In this document: piece after piece, positions 17,540-26,169 of the stretch
Numbering within the stretch: position 1 is the first letter of the stretch
How the letters are laid out: every line of letters begins with the position of its first letter
From: an uncultured Anaerolineales bacterium
GTDB taxonomy: Bacteria; Chloroflexota; Anaerolineae; Aggregatilineales; Aggregatilineaceae
DNA: 64,000 bases
NCBI GenBank assembly: GCA_937135955.1
Contig: CAKZOB010000024.1
Coordinates: forward strand, 16,626-80,625
Reading direction: 5' to 3'
Made by a program: the position numbers and the translations under genes
Notes under the pieces: generated by a model
The model's database searches: none
Seen by the model: the letters and a program-made list of their open reading frames with translations, nothing else
What the model was told of the DNA's origin: nothing

Positions 17540-18928
17540 CTAGCCCACCGACGCATCGTAACCCTCTACACCCTCTACTGCCCGCTGCGTGTGCCCTACT
17601 GGCAATCCCAGCACCGTCCGGGCTTCCCCGACAATAAACAGCGATCCGGTGATCAGAACAAGGCCTTCAGTTCCAGCCAGAGAACGGGCCCGATGCAAAG
17701 CCGTTCGCACATCGGCTATTTCGTGTACTGGCCGCGCAAAACCGGCCTCGCGTGCGGCTTCTGTCAAGGTCGCCGGCTCAAGGGCGCGCGGATGCACTGC
17801 TTGCGCCGCAATCAGAGCATCAGCTATAGGGAGCAGCGCCGCAAACATGCCCGCTACATCCTTATCTGCCGAAGCCCCAAAGATCAGAATGAGCGGGCGC
17901 TGCGGAAACATGGCATCCAGCGCCGCACGCAGCCGCCACGCCGATTCCCCATTGTGCGCTGCGTCGAGCACAATTAGAGGAGCCTGTTCCACAACCTCCA
18001 ATCGTCCGGGCCAGTCAACCTGCTCAAAGCCCAGTCGGATTCCCTCTGTGCTCACCGGCAATCCCGCCTGCGCAGCACAGTCCAGCGCCGCCAAAGCCAC
18101 CGTGGCATTTATCGCCTGATGGTCGCCAGCCAGCGCGGTGAAGTAAGACTGCTGTGGTCCGGCAGCGGGACCAGCGCTAAACCATTCACCGTGCGGTGTG
18201 CTGCGCTCTGGCTGGAAGAGCCAGTCGCGCCCCACCAGAATCAATCGCGATCCGTTCTGCTCAGCGACCTGCTCCAGCACGGCCAGCGCTTCGGAAGGTT
18301 GCGGCGCGCTGACAACCGGTATCCCTGGCTTGATGATACCGGCCTTTTCGCGAGCGATAGATGCCAGCGAGTCTCCCAAAAGGTGTGTATGGTCGTAGCT
18401 GAGGCTGGTGATCACCGAAACGACGGGCGTAACTACGTTGGTTGCGTCGAGCCGCCCCCCCAACCCGACTTCCACTACTGCCACGTCTACCTGCTGCTCG
18501 GCAAAATACAGAAAGCCAAGCGCTGTTGTCACTTCGAACCATGTGATATCTGGTATGCGCTCTGCCGCGGGGCGTAAGCGGTTCACCATCGCGGTGAAGT
18601 CTTCTGGGCTGATGAGCTGATTGTTAATGCGGAACCGCTCTCGATAGTCTTGCAGGTGCGGTGAGGAATACAGTCCTACCTTCAGGCCAGAAGCGCGCAG
18701 TGCCGCCGCACACATCGCCCCCACTGATCCTTTGCCTTTGGTGCCAGTGATGTGAATGACCGGATAGGCGCGGTGAGGATCGCCCAGGGCCGCCAGCAGT
18801 GCGCGCGGGCGATCCAGGGTCATAACCTCTGGGGCGTAGCGCACATGCCGTTCTATTTCCCAATTGACAAAGCTGTAAAGGTAATCAATAGCCTCTGCAT
18901 ACGTTTCTAGCTCATGCGACGGAGTCAT
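17540..18928 (-). CDS. folC: Folylpolyglutamate synthase / dihydrofolate synthase
   Basis: The 462-residue Mur-ligase-family enzyme adds glutamate to dihydropteroate and to folates using ATP. The P-loop GTKGKGS is at 62-68, SSPHLQDYRERFRIN is the characteristic folate-site segment, and EVGLGGRLDATNV plus SYDHTHLLG match the central-domain motifs. ATG 18928 is chosen because AGGGAAAGCGG precedes it and the protein then starts as in relatives. A longer frame to 19078 would translate the repeat at 19021-19050 as MWDMWDI, a sign that it is not real coding. First gene of the minus-strand run with lon. Confidence 0.95.
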   Translation of the reverse strand: MTPSHELETYAEAIDYLYSFVNWEIERHVRYAPEVMTLDRPRALLAALGDPHRAYPVIHITGTKGKGSVGAMCAAALRASGLKVGLYSSPHLQDYRERFRINNQLISPEDFTAMVNRLRPAAERIPDITWFEVTTALGFLYFAEQQVDVAVVEVGLGGRLDATNVVTPVVSVITSLSYDHTHLLGDSLASIAREKAGIIKPGIPVVSAPQPSEALAVLEQVAEQNGSRLILVGRDWLFQPERSTPHGEWFSAGPAAGPQQSYFTALAGDHQAINATVALAALDCAAQAGLPVSTEGIRLGFEQVDWPGRLEVVEQAPLIVLDAAHNGESAWRLRAALDAMFPQRPLILIFGASADKDVAGMFAALLPIADALIAAQAVHPRALEPATLTEAAREAGFARPVHEIADVRTALHRARSLAGTEGLVLITGSLFIVGEARTVLGLPVGHTQRAVEGVEGYDASVG

Positions 18929-19020
18929 CCGCTTTCCCTGTGCGTACAGCGGCCTATCAGGGCCGGTTAGGCGTGCAATCTGCTCGCAGGGCAGGACAAT
19001 ACCCCCAAGGTTACACGCAA

Positions 19021-19050
19021 TATCCCACATATCCCACATACTACCCATAA
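19021..19050 (-). repeat. TGTGGGATA direct repeats upstream of folC
   Basis: Read on the minus strand, TATGGGTAG, TATGTGGGATA and TGTGGGATA follow in 9-10-base steps, about 95-120 bases before the folC start. They share GGGATATGTGGGA with the array after mfd (10867-10954). A single GTGGGATAAT also lies at 52981-52990 ahead of the ugd gene. Function unknown. Confidence 0.6.
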
Positions 19051-19162
19051 ACCGGAGACAGGACAAGCCCTGATTCATTCTTCCCGCGTGCCTGTTAGTT
19101 CATCTGGCAGCAGTTGGCTCACCACCGTTCGGCTGACGCCTGTGCCGGAAACGGCGACCTTC

Positions 19163-19171
19163 TGGTACAAT
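19163..19171 (+). promoter_or_regulatory. Candidate extended -10 promoter for 19209
   Basis: TGGTACAAT reads as an extended -10 (TGn plus TACAAT) 38 bases before the ATG at 19209. No good -35 box is visible at the usual distance. Confidence 0.35.
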
Positions 19172-19208
19172 ACTCCCGCGGCAGGACTGAAGACAGGACG
19201 AGTGTGTT

Positions 19209-20600
19209 ATGCCAATCCCCAGGCTTCTGACGCTGGTTGTGGCCCTGGTAACGCTGGCCGTCGTGGTGACAGTTGGGGTGATCGTACTGCGCCCACCGCT
19301 CCCTTTGTTGGTCAGCGCTTCCTTCGACCGGGCGCGTATCACGCCCAACGCCGACGGACTTGACGATCTGGCCGTCGTGCAATACCGTCTCTCTCGTCCG
19401 GCAACGATCAGCATCTATCTCGATGGCAGCGACGGCACCCGCTACTATTTCCGTCAGAACGAGCCACGGGTCGCCGGTCGTTATCGCGTTCTGTTCAGCG
19501 GGATCGTCGCAGGTTATACCCTGCCCGGAGAGGAAATCGCGGGGATCATCGAACGCCGCCTGATCCCCAATGACCGCTACACGTGGATCATCGAGGCGGC
19601 AGACGGCGAGACGGTGGAGCGCAAGTCAGGAGTCCTCGAAATCGCTGACGCTGATAGCGCCCTGCCGGAGATTTCCGCGTTCGAGATTCACCCCCCCGAG
19701 TTTACCCCCAACCAGGACGGCATCCGCGACCGCGTGAGCATCAATGTTTACCTGGAAAAGCCCGCTCAACTCTCTGTCTATCTGGAAGATGCCAGTAGTC
19801 AGCGCTACTACTTGCCGGAGCGGGAGGAAGGCCGCCTTCCTGGTGACATGGGCAACCATGAATTCGACTACGACGGAGGGGTTGACCAGGGCATGGAACC
19901 GCCTCCTGACGGCCAGTATACAGTCTATGCGGTTGCCCAGGATGCCGAGGGACAACGCATTGTGCGCCAGGGCAGCCTGAGCATTCGCGACGGTGGATTG
20001 CCGCAGGTTGAGATCGTGCCACAGGCAACCGGCGCGGTTGTCTACTTCGGAACCATGCCCTACGACGATCGTTACTACACCGATCTCAATACAGAGGGCG
20101 AGCGTATTCCCAAACCTGAAGGCGTAATATCGGATCTCACCACGCTCACCATGCCCCTGGGCGATTTGCTGGTGTTCAAGCTGACTGTCAGCAACTACGG
20201 TTCGACGCCCGTGCGAACCGCTGGCCCGTTCCCCGGCACAGTCTATCAGTTCAGCCAGCGAGCGGCTAGCCTGGAGGCTTACGAGGAATCGGGAGCGTGG
20301 CGCATCGGCATCAACTGTGACACTGCCTACAGCGACTTCCCCTGGCGCTGGGCGCTGGCTCCCCTGGAAGAACTTCAGGCTGTATATGACGAGGAGACCG
20401 GCGAGACCTACTATTACCTGCTGCCAGGTCAGCGTGCTGAGGTTTGGGGCGCTATCCGCATGACTGAGCTTCGCAAGGCCCGTAACCCGCAGGAATGCTG
20501 GGCGGGCCTGATCCACGAAGACGTGGGTATACCGGCTTTCCAGAGCCGCGTCGGCGCGCGCGAAATCGAATTGGCGACAGTCACTAGCTCCACGGAGTGA
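19209..20600 (+). CDS. Membrane-anchored surface protein with two FlgD-Ig-like repeats
   Basis: The 463-residue protein has an N-terminal hydrophobic anchor (about 6-28) and an exported remainder. Two beta-sandwich modules begin with the acidic FlgD-Ig/gliding-type motif: ITPNADGLDDLAVVQYRLSR (about 43-62) and FTPNQDGIRDRVSINVYL (about 167-184), each followed by a YLDG/YLED and DGxYT pattern. The C-terminal half (from about 275) has no recognised domain but keeps NYGSTPVRTAGPFPG, like CARDB-type adhesion folds. Substrate unknown. AGGACG lies upstream of the ATG. It leads a plus-strand run of four envelope genes. Confidence 0.75.
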   Translation: MPIPRLLTLVVALVTLAVVVTVGVIVLRPPLPLLVSASFDRARITPNADGLDDLAVVQYRLSRPATISIYLDGSDGTRYYFRQNEPRVAGRYRVLFSGIVAGYTLPGEEIAGIIERRLIPNDRYTWIIEAADGETVERKSGVLEIADADSALPEISAFEIHPPEFTPNQDGIRDRVSINVYLEKPAQLSVYLEDASSQRYYLPEREEGRLPGDMGNHEFDYDGGVDQGMEPPPDGQYTVYAVAQDAEGQRIVRQGSLSIRDGGLPQVEIVPQATGAVVYFGTMPYDDRYYTDLNTEGERIPKPEGVISDLTTLTMPLGDLLVFKLTVSNYGSTPVRTAGPFPGTVYQFSQRAASLEAYEESGAWRIGINCDTAYSDFPWRWALAPLEELQAVYDEETGETYYYLLPGQRAEVWGAIRMTELRKARNPQECWAGLIHEDVGIPAFQSRVGAREIELATVTSSTE

Positions 20601-20689
20601 GCGTTTCCCGCCCGTCTTGCCCGCTCTAGACAGATGCTGTACCATGGTGGCCAGAAACTAGCTATTCAGGCAGGAGGTGAGCTATCAAC

Positions 20690-21790
20690 TTGCCAACTCG
20701 TCGCCAAACGATGATGGTCATGCTCATGTGGATGCTCAGCACAGTGCTGCTGGCCTGCGGGGGGGCGGACGATTCGCGTCGTCCCACGCGCGTGCCTACA
20801 CGCATTCCGCCTACCCCTACTGTACGTTCTACCGCCCTGCCCGAAGTGAACGAAGCGCCAGCCATCGGTGACGCAGAGCGCCCTGTTATGCTGCTTTTCG
20901 CTGTGCCCAGCGATCGGAAGACCTCGGCAACCCGTCAGACTGCACAGCAACTGGCCCAACACTTGAGTGATAGTCTGGCGCTGTCCGTTGAGGTCGAGCT
21001 TGCCGATGAGGACAGCGCCCTTGATCGGTTGTGTAGTGGTGCGCCTGCTCTGGCCTGGGTCAGCGCGTTCACTTACGCTGCAGCCAAACAGGAATGCGAG
21101 GTCACGCCCTTGCTGGCGGTGAAACGTGGGCGCTCCCCGAATTTCACGATCGGGCAGAGCGCCGAGATCGTCGCGCGGACTGAAATCACTGATCTGTCGC
21201 AGGTGGCAGGGCAAACCTTCTGCCGCAGCGGTGACCAGGATGTAGCGGTGGCGTGGGTATTGCCCGCTTTGTTGCTGAGCAGCGCCGGGGTGAACCCTTT
21301 CATTGACCTTGAGGCCATCCGCGATTATCCCGATGATGCCTCGCTTATCCTCGCCCTGCAGGCGGGAGAGTGTGCGGCAGCCGCCTTTCGTCCGGGAGAC
21401 TTCGATCAGGCTTTGCTCGACGCAGTCTCCGCTGTGGCCGACGTAGAAGGCGAACGTCCCGACTACAACGACCTCAAGGCTGCAGTGCACGTCATTGTCC
21501 CGGCGGCTGACACAACAGCACCGGCGACAACAGATCAATGGCATGGCATTGCCGCGAGCACGCTCCCTTATGAAGTGTTGGTGGCTGCTCCAGAAAACGC
21601 ATTGCCGAGAGACCTGCGGGCCGCGCTTGTCGAGTCAATCACAGCTTTCTTCACCGATCGGGTAGAGGGCACCACCCGCATCAGGCGGCTGCTGGATGCC
21701 GACGGCATCTTGACTGTCAGGTCGCAACACTATCAGTCATTCGTCACCATGCTGGAAGGGGCCGGCTGGCGGATGGCCTTTTTCCCGTGA
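20690..21790 (+). CDS. PhnD-like ABC-transporter substrate-binding lipoprotein
   Basis: The 366-residue protein has a signal peptide ending in a lipobox LLAC, then a short Pro/Thr linker and a periplasmic-binding-protein type II fold of the PhnD/phosphonate-like group: VMLLFAVPSDRKTSATRQTA, a WVSAFTYAAA segment, TDLSQVAGQTFC and SSAGVNPF. The start is a TTG at 20690, supported by a near-perfect AGGAGGTGA 11 bases upstream; the next in-frame ATG (20711) is further from this site. No permease or ATPase gene adjoins it, so its transporter partner, if any, lies elsewhere. The ligand is not predictable. Confidence 0.8.
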   Translation: MPTRRQTMMVMLMWMLSTVLLACGGADDSRRPTRVPTRIPPTPTVRSTALPEVNEAPAIGDAERPVMLLFAVPSDRKTSATRQTAQQLAQHLSDSLALSVEVELADEDSALDRLCSGAPALAWVSAFTYAAAKQECEVTPLLAVKRGRSPNFTIGQSAEIVARTEITDLSQVAGQTFCRSGDQDVAVAWVLPALLLSSAGVNPFIDLEAIRDYPDDASLILALQAGECAAAAFRPGDFDQALLDAVSAVADVEGERPDYNDLKAAVHVIVPAADTTAPATTDQWHGIAASTLPYEVLVAAPENALPRDLRAALVESITAFFTDRVEGTTRIRRLLDADGILTVRSQHYQSFVTMLEGAGWRMAFFP

Positions 21791-21832
21791 AATCGAGCGT
21801 TCAGACCTGCTACACGCCGGTTGCCATCGTCC

Positions 21833-22798
21833 ATGTCTCTTGAGCTGGCTGTTGTCATCGTTTCGTGGAACACGCGCGATCTAACTCTGAATGCGCTGCG
21901 CACCCTGCTGACCGATGTGGAGATACACGGCCCTCAAACCGAAGTCTGGGTTGTGGATTGTGCCTCGACAGATGGGACGCCGCAGGCCATTCGTGAGCAG
22001 TATCCCCAGGTATCGCTGATCGCCAGCGACCGCAACCTGGGTTTTGCGGCGGGCAACAATCTCGCGCTGCGACAACTTGGCTTTGGTGAGCCGGTTGCTG
22101 CCGAAAGCCGTCCTGTTCTACCACGTGCGGTCTACCTGCTGAATCCAGACACGATAACTCTGCCGGGCGCGACTCGAACCCTGTACGATGCACTGTTCAG
22201 CCTTCCGCGCGCGGGCGTCGTCGGCGCGCAGTTGACTTATGAGGACGGTTCGTTTCAGCACGGCGCGTTCAGGTTTCCCGGTCTGCTGCAATTGGGGATC
22301 GAGCTGTTCCCTGCGCCTGCTCGCCTGTACAACTCGTGGCTGAATGGGCGCTACGCCCGCCGTCGGTACGAGCGAGGCGTCCCCTTCCGCGTTGACTACA
22401 CTCTGGGGGCCACCATGATGGTACAGGGGGAAGCGATCCAACAGGCCGGTCTGCTGGATGAAAGTTATTTCATGTATTGTGAGGAGATTGACTGGAGCTT
22501 CCGGATTCGCCGTGCTGGCTGGGAGATTTATACTGTGCCAGCCGCTCGTGTCATTCACCTGGGGGGTCAGAGCACCGGCCAAGTTCGCCCGCAGAGCCTG
22601 ATTAACCTTTGGCGCAGCCGCCTGCGCCTCTTCGACCGCTACTTCGCGCCTCCCAAGCGCTTCGTGGCGAGGCGCATAGTGCGCCTGGGAATGCGCCTCC
22701 GTCTGCAAGAGGTCGAGCGAGCTTTCCGGCAAGGGCGGCTTTCCTCTGCCGAACACGAGGCGCTGACCGCTGCCTATCAGACTATTCTGTCGCTGTGA
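21833..22798 (+). CDS. Glycosyltransferase family 2, rhamnosyltransferase-like
   Basis: The 321-residue GT-A-fold enzyme begins with LAVVIVSWNTRDLTLNAL, has the DCASTDGTPQAI and SDRNLGFAAGNNLALRQL sugar-nucleotide-binding segments, the acceptor motif LLNPDTITLPGAT (metal-binding DxD-like) and YFMYCEEIDWSFRIRRAGWE near the C-terminus. These are typical of dTDP-rhamnosyl or related transferases that build surface polysaccharides. ATG 21833 is taken; a TTG at 21821 would also work and no ribosome site is obvious. It adjoins a second GT2 gene 8 bases later. Confidence 0.92.
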   Translation: MSLELAVVIVSWNTRDLTLNALRTLLTDVEIHGPQTEVWVVDCASTDGTPQAIREQYPQVSLIASDRNLGFAAGNNLALRQLGFGEPVAAESRPVLPRAVYLLNPDTITLPGATRTLYDALFSLPRAGVVGAQLTYEDGSFQHGAFRFPGLLQLGIELFPAPARLYNSWLNGRYARRRYERGVPFRVDYTLGATMMVQGEAIQQAGLLDESYFMYCEEIDWSFRIRRAGWEIYTVPAARVIHLGGQSTGQVRPQSLINLWRSRLRLFDRYFAPPKRFVARRIVRLGMRLRLQEVERAFRQGRLSSAEHEALTAAYQTILSL

Positions 22799-22806
22799 GG
22801 AATCCT

Positions 22807-23562
22807 GTGCCCACCGAATTGGCTGCTGTCATCCTGGCCTGCAACGAGGCAGAGAACATCGTGCCGTGTGTTGAAAGTGTGCGTTGGGCCGACCGTGTAG
22901 TCGTCATTTTGGACACCCGCAACACTGACAATACGCCCGCTCTCGCTGCGCAGGCCGGCGCAGAGGTGATCGCGAATCGCTTCGAGAACTACGCGCAGCA
23001 GCGTAATGACGCCCTGTGCCTGGTCGAGGCGGAGTGGATTCTTTTCATTGACGCCGACGAGCGTTCGAGCGCCGAACAGGCAGCGGAGGTCCGCGCTGCC
23101 CTGCAACATCCGACGCATCACGGCTACTGGATTCCCCGCCACAACTACATCTTCGGACGCCTCACCCTTCATGCTGGCTGGTATCCGGATTATCAGATGC
23201 GCCTGCTGCATCGCGGCTACGCCCATTACGATCCGTTGCGTCATGTGCACGAGTTGGTAATCCTCGATGGCGAGCCTGGCTATCTGACTGTGCCTTTTCT
23301 GCACTTCAACTACCGCGATCTACGCCAGTTTCGGGCCAAGCAACGGCGCTACGTGGCATTCGACGCGCGTATCTTGCAGGAACAGGGCATCCGGCCCCGG
23401 CTGCATAAGTTTGTCACCCGTCCGTTGTGGCAATTTGGGTGGCGGTTTGTCGCTCTGCGAGGCTACAGGGATGGATGGCATGGTCTGCGCCTCAGCCTGC
23501 TGATGGCCTGGTACGAGCTGCAAAAGTACGTCGAATTACGTCGTCTGTATCGTTCCTCCTGA
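22807..23562 (+). CDS. Glycosyltransferase family 2 (WaaE/KdtX-like)
   Basis: The 251-residue enzyme resembles the small GT2 proteins called WaaE or LpsA-type. It shows LAAVILACNEAENIVPCV, the RWADRVVVILDTRNTDNT nucleotide loop, the FENYAQQRNDAL segment and the metal-binding FIDADERSS motif, followed by RHNYIFGR and RLLHRGYAHYDP..HVHE. GTG 22807 has GAGGAA about 6 bases upstream; GTG 22795, which overlaps the previous stop, is an alternative. It closes the plus-strand run and is convergent with the gene at 23570. Acceptor and donor are not known. Confidence 0.9.
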   Translation: MPTELAAVILACNEAENIVPCVESVRWADRVVVILDTRNTDNTPALAAQAGAEVIANRFENYAQQRNDALCLVEAEWILFIDADERSSAEQAAEVRAALQHPTHHGYWIPRHNYIFGRLTLHAGWYPDYQMRLLHRGYAHYDPLRHVHELVILDGEPGYLTVPFLHFNYRDLRQFRAKQRRYVAFDARILQEQGIRPRLHKFVTRPLWQFGWRFVALRGYRDGWHGLRLSLLMAWYELQKYVELRRLYRSS

Positions 23563-23569
23563 CCTGACT

Positions 23570-24700
23570 TCAGCCTGCGCGCCGTGCGGACACCAGTTCT
23601 GCTATGACATGAAGTCCTCCACCCACTACACTGTGCCCTCCTAACAACACGGGAATTGGCGCGGCTGCCGCTGCCTGGGTGAACGCCTGTACCCATTTGT
23701 CGGCAATAGCATCCACAAGATACAGATCGGAAAAGAAGCGCTCGCCTGCAAGGGGGTAATGCCCCGCAGCAGCCATTAGCACTCGCGAATCAATGATCGC
23801 TGCGTCAACCATCGCAGCCAGTTCGTTGAAGAAGCCCTGTGGACCGAGCAAGTCTACTAAATGGGCAAGCAGAGACCGGACTTCTCCCCGTGCCAAACGC
23901 TCGCTGGCTACCATGCCTCGTTCTTCGGCGAAGACGCGCACCCAGCATTGCGTCACTTCGTTCAGCGCTGTCCAGGCCTGCGGAGCGACACGTCCGATCA
24001 AGGCGACCCGACTGCCGTCGCGAGCCAGTGTATCCAGCACCGAAGCTAGCGGTATCCGGTCGAGCAGAGCATCGTGGCACATGGCCCGCAAATGCGGCGG
24101 ACAGTCCGGATGCTCACGTACAATCGCCAGATCAGCTGGTGTATCGAGATCAAAGGCCCAGGCTGGTCGCATGCCTACCGGACGGATCACCTGATAACCG
24201 CCCTCTTGCTGTAAGACCCAGGCGAGGCTATTGTCGCGCCCCACTTGCCGCAGGATGGGAATAACCGCCTTGCTCACCGTGAAAGCCACCCAGTCGCTGG
24301 AATGCAGATTATTGGTGATCGCCAATCGTGGCTCCGGCGTCGCGTGGAGAGCTGCCCGCAGGGTGGCGCATATCCACCCGATGACCGCTCCAGGTAGCAG
24401 CGGCGCGCTTGCCGCACCGAAATACATGACAGCAGCCATCGGATACCGCTCCACCAGTCCGGCCAAGCGTTCCCCGAAGTGAAATGACTCAGCGCCCGGA
24501 GCGTCCAGATCGAGAGTGTAGGCTGCCTGTGGCTGCAGGGGCTGCGCGTCCGCCACAGCCAGGACAATGGGAGCCAGTCCTCCCCGTGCCAAAGCCTCGA
24601 TCAGGTCAACTGCTGCGGCCTGTGTGGCACGGTGGAGCAACTGTTCTGCCTGTGATTCCCCCTGCGGCCCCAGCATAATCACTGCCCCAATATCAGACAT
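23570..24700 (-). CDS. Nucleotidyltransferase-like protein (CofC/MobA-like N-terminal half)
   Basis: The 376-residue protein is not assigned to a named family. The N-terminal 190 residues have a GT-A/MobA-like layout: an early strand with a GGLAPIVLAVAD segment, a VMYFGAASAPLLPG stretch where relatives have a DxPxL site, TNNLHSSDW, and AFDLDTPADLAIVREHP, close to the DIDTPEDL motif of CofC-type guanylyltransferases. The C-terminal half is helical and ends in GGHSVVGGGLHVIAELV. ATG 24700 has AAAGGTG 6 bases upstream. The raiA terminator separates it from raiA. A role in cofactor or sugar nucleotide activation is only an inference. Confidence 0.6.
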   Translation of the reverse strand: MSDIGAVIMLGPQGESQAEQLLHRATQAAAVDLIEALARGGLAPIVLAVADAQPLQPQAAYTLDLDAPGAESFHFGERLAGLVERYPMAAVMYFGAASAPLLPGAVIGWICATLRAALHATPEPRLAITNNLHSSDWVAFTVSKAVIPILRQVGRDNSLAWVLQQEGGYQVIRPVGMRPAWAFDLDTPADLAIVREHPDCPPHLRAMCHDALLDRIPLASVLDTLARDGSRVALIGRVAPQAWTALNEVTQCWVRVFAEERGMVASERLARGEVRSLLAHLVDLLGPQGFFNELAAMVDAAIIDSRVLMAAAGHYPLAGERFFSDLYLVDAIADKWVQAFTQAAAAAPIPVLLGGHSVVGGGLHVIAELVSARRAG

Positions 24701-24734
24701 TTTGCACACCTTTGCGCGACCAAACAGCGGCTAC

Positions 24735-24764
24735 CAAAGACAAAGGGCCGGGCTATCCCGGCCC
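24735..24764 (-). terminator. Intrinsic terminator after raiA
   Basis: A perfect 8-bp GC stem, GGGCCGGG (24745-24752) with CCCGGCCC (24757-24764) and a CTAT loop, is followed on the minus strand by TTTGTCTTTGG. It ends the tad-comF-raiA run. Confidence 0.85.
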
Positions 24765-24785
24765 CCGAAGAGACGTGATCACTCG

Positions 24786-25361
24786 TCACTCGATGCGAGG
24801 CTCAAGCACCCCGTAGTTCCCGTCTTCACGGCGATACAACACACCCAGTTTGGCCGTTTCAGCGTTGAGGAAAACGAAGAAGTTGTGCCCCAGCAATTCC
24901 ATCTGGTCAATCGCCTCTTCCTCACTCATGGGGATCAGCGTGACAGTCTTGCGGCGCACAATGGCTGTCTTTTCCTCCTCTTCCTCGACTGCTGTTCCTG
25001 GCACGGATTCCACACTCTCTAGAGCCTGTTCGGTTTCGTAGAAGCGCCCTGCCCCGCGACGCTTGCGCTTGCCCTTGTAGCGTTCGATCTGACGGTACAT
25101 CTTGTCGAGCGCCACGTCGAGAGCCGCGTAGATATCCGGTTGCTTTTTCTCCTCCGCCCGCAGGATGACACCCCGTGTGTTGCGCAGGGTGAGCTGTGCA
25201 ATGCACTGATCCATGCCTTGCTTGCGACGTTCGATAGCCAGGTCAACGCGGATTTCCTGAATGTTGGGTAAGTAGCGATCCAGTTTGCTCACTTTCTTTT
25301 CGACGTGTTCCTGCAGGCGAGGGCTTACATCAACGTTGCGAGCATGAATTCTGAGTTCCAT
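24786..25361 (-). CDS. raiA: Ribosome hibernation promoting factor, long form
   Basis: The 191-residue protein has two parts. The N-terminal S30AE domain (about 1-100) has HARNVDVSPRLQEHVEKKVSKLDRYL and binds the 30S subunit. A charged linker contains a run of glutamates (about 128-133). The C-terminal dimerisation domain (about 140-191) has MSEEEAIDQMELLGHNFFVF and NYGVLEPRIE. The long form alone dimerises 70S ribosomes into inactive 100S particles in slow-growing cells. AAAGGAG precedes the ATG. It lies 27 bases after comF and ends in a clear terminator. Confidence 0.97.
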   Translation of the reverse strand: MELRIHARNVDVSPRLQEHVEKKVSKLDRYLPNIQEIRVDLAIERRKQGMDQCIAQLTLRNTRGVILRAEEKKQPDIYAALDVALDKMYRQIERYKGKRKRRGAGRFYETEQALESVESVPGTAVEEEEEKTAIVRRKTVTLIPMSEEEAIDQMELLGHNFFVFLNAETAKLGVLYRREDGNYGVLEPRIE

Positions 25362-25388
25362 TGCCTATACTCCTTTCATCAGTGGCGC

Positions 25389-26147
25389 TCACGGCAAGCC
25401 AGGCGTGCCAAACACGCCCATGCCCGCATCCGCAAACACGGCGCTGGCCAGCGCTACACCGTATACCCTCCGCGCACCTGCGGCGCGAAAGGCAGTGGCG
25501 CAGGCTTCCAGCGTTGCACCAGTCGTCAATACGTCATCAACCACAACTACACAGCGGTCCTCTACCTGGGCAGGCGCTGCTGTGAACGCGCCCGCCACAT
25601 TCTCACGGCGTTGTTGGGCGTTGAGATGCGTCTGCGTTTGCGTCTCACGCACGCGCGATATCGCCTCCTCGCAGTACTCCCACTTCATGTGTTCCCCCAG
25701 CGCCCTTGCTAGCAGCGCTGACTGATTGTAACCGCGCTCTCGCACCCTGCGCTGATGCAAGGGCACAGGGCACACCATGTCCACTGACCAGTTCGTGTCT
25801 TCCAGCGCCGAGACTATCAAGAGGGCCAGCGGTTCGGCCAGACGTTTGACACCCTCGTACTTCAGTGCATGGATCGCCGAGCGCACCGGTCCTTCGAAGG
25901 TCAGTGCGACACGTACATCGTCCAGCCCCTGTACCGTGCGCGGCGGAGCTGTTTCCATTTGCGCCAGGCACCGCGGACACAAAAAGCTCCCTACACGTTG
26001 ACAGTGTACGCACTGCGGCGGAAAGATCAGGTCCAGCGCAGTGACCGACACCTGATGTGCCAGGAGCTTGAGGGCATCGACGGAGAACCGGCCTCGCCAG
26101 CCAGTTTCTCCGCGCTGCCGGTTTGCGTTGAGATGTAGATGGGTCAA
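25389..26147 (-). CDS. comF: ComF family phosphoribosyltransferase-like protein
   Basis: The 252-residue protein has a zinc-ribbon-like N-terminal region (FPPQCVHCQ...FLCPRCL, about residues 42-62), the VCPVPLHQRRVRERGYNQS segment and a PRTase motif VVVVDDVLTTGATLEAC at about 208-224. ComF proteins help with DNA uptake or later processing in natural transformation. The start is uncertain: the frame opens with TTG at 26147 with no strong ribosome site. It is 22 bases downstream of tadC and 27 bases upstream of raiA, so it may share the Tad transcript. Tad pili can take up DNA in some bacteria, but this link is inference. Confidence 0.92.
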   Translation of the reverse strand: MTHLHLNANRQRGETGWRGRFSVDALKLLAHQVSVTALDLIFPPQCVHCQRVGSFLCPRCLAQMETAPPRTVQGLDDVRVALTFEGPVRSAIHALKYEGVKRLAEPLALLIVSALEDTNWSVDMVCPVPLHQRRVRERGYNQSALLARALGEHMKWEYCEEAISRVRETQTQTHLNAQQRRENVAGAFTAAPAQVEDRCVVVVDDVLTTGATLEACATAFRAAGARRVYGVALASAVFADAGMGVFGTPGLP

Positions 26148-26169
26148 GTCAGTCTCATGTGTGCGCTGC

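Noticed and set aside
18929..19078. N-terminal extension of FolC to 19078
   Set aside because: The extension translates the TGTGGGATA repeats as MWDMWDI and lacks conservation; a good ribosome site lies before ATG 18928.
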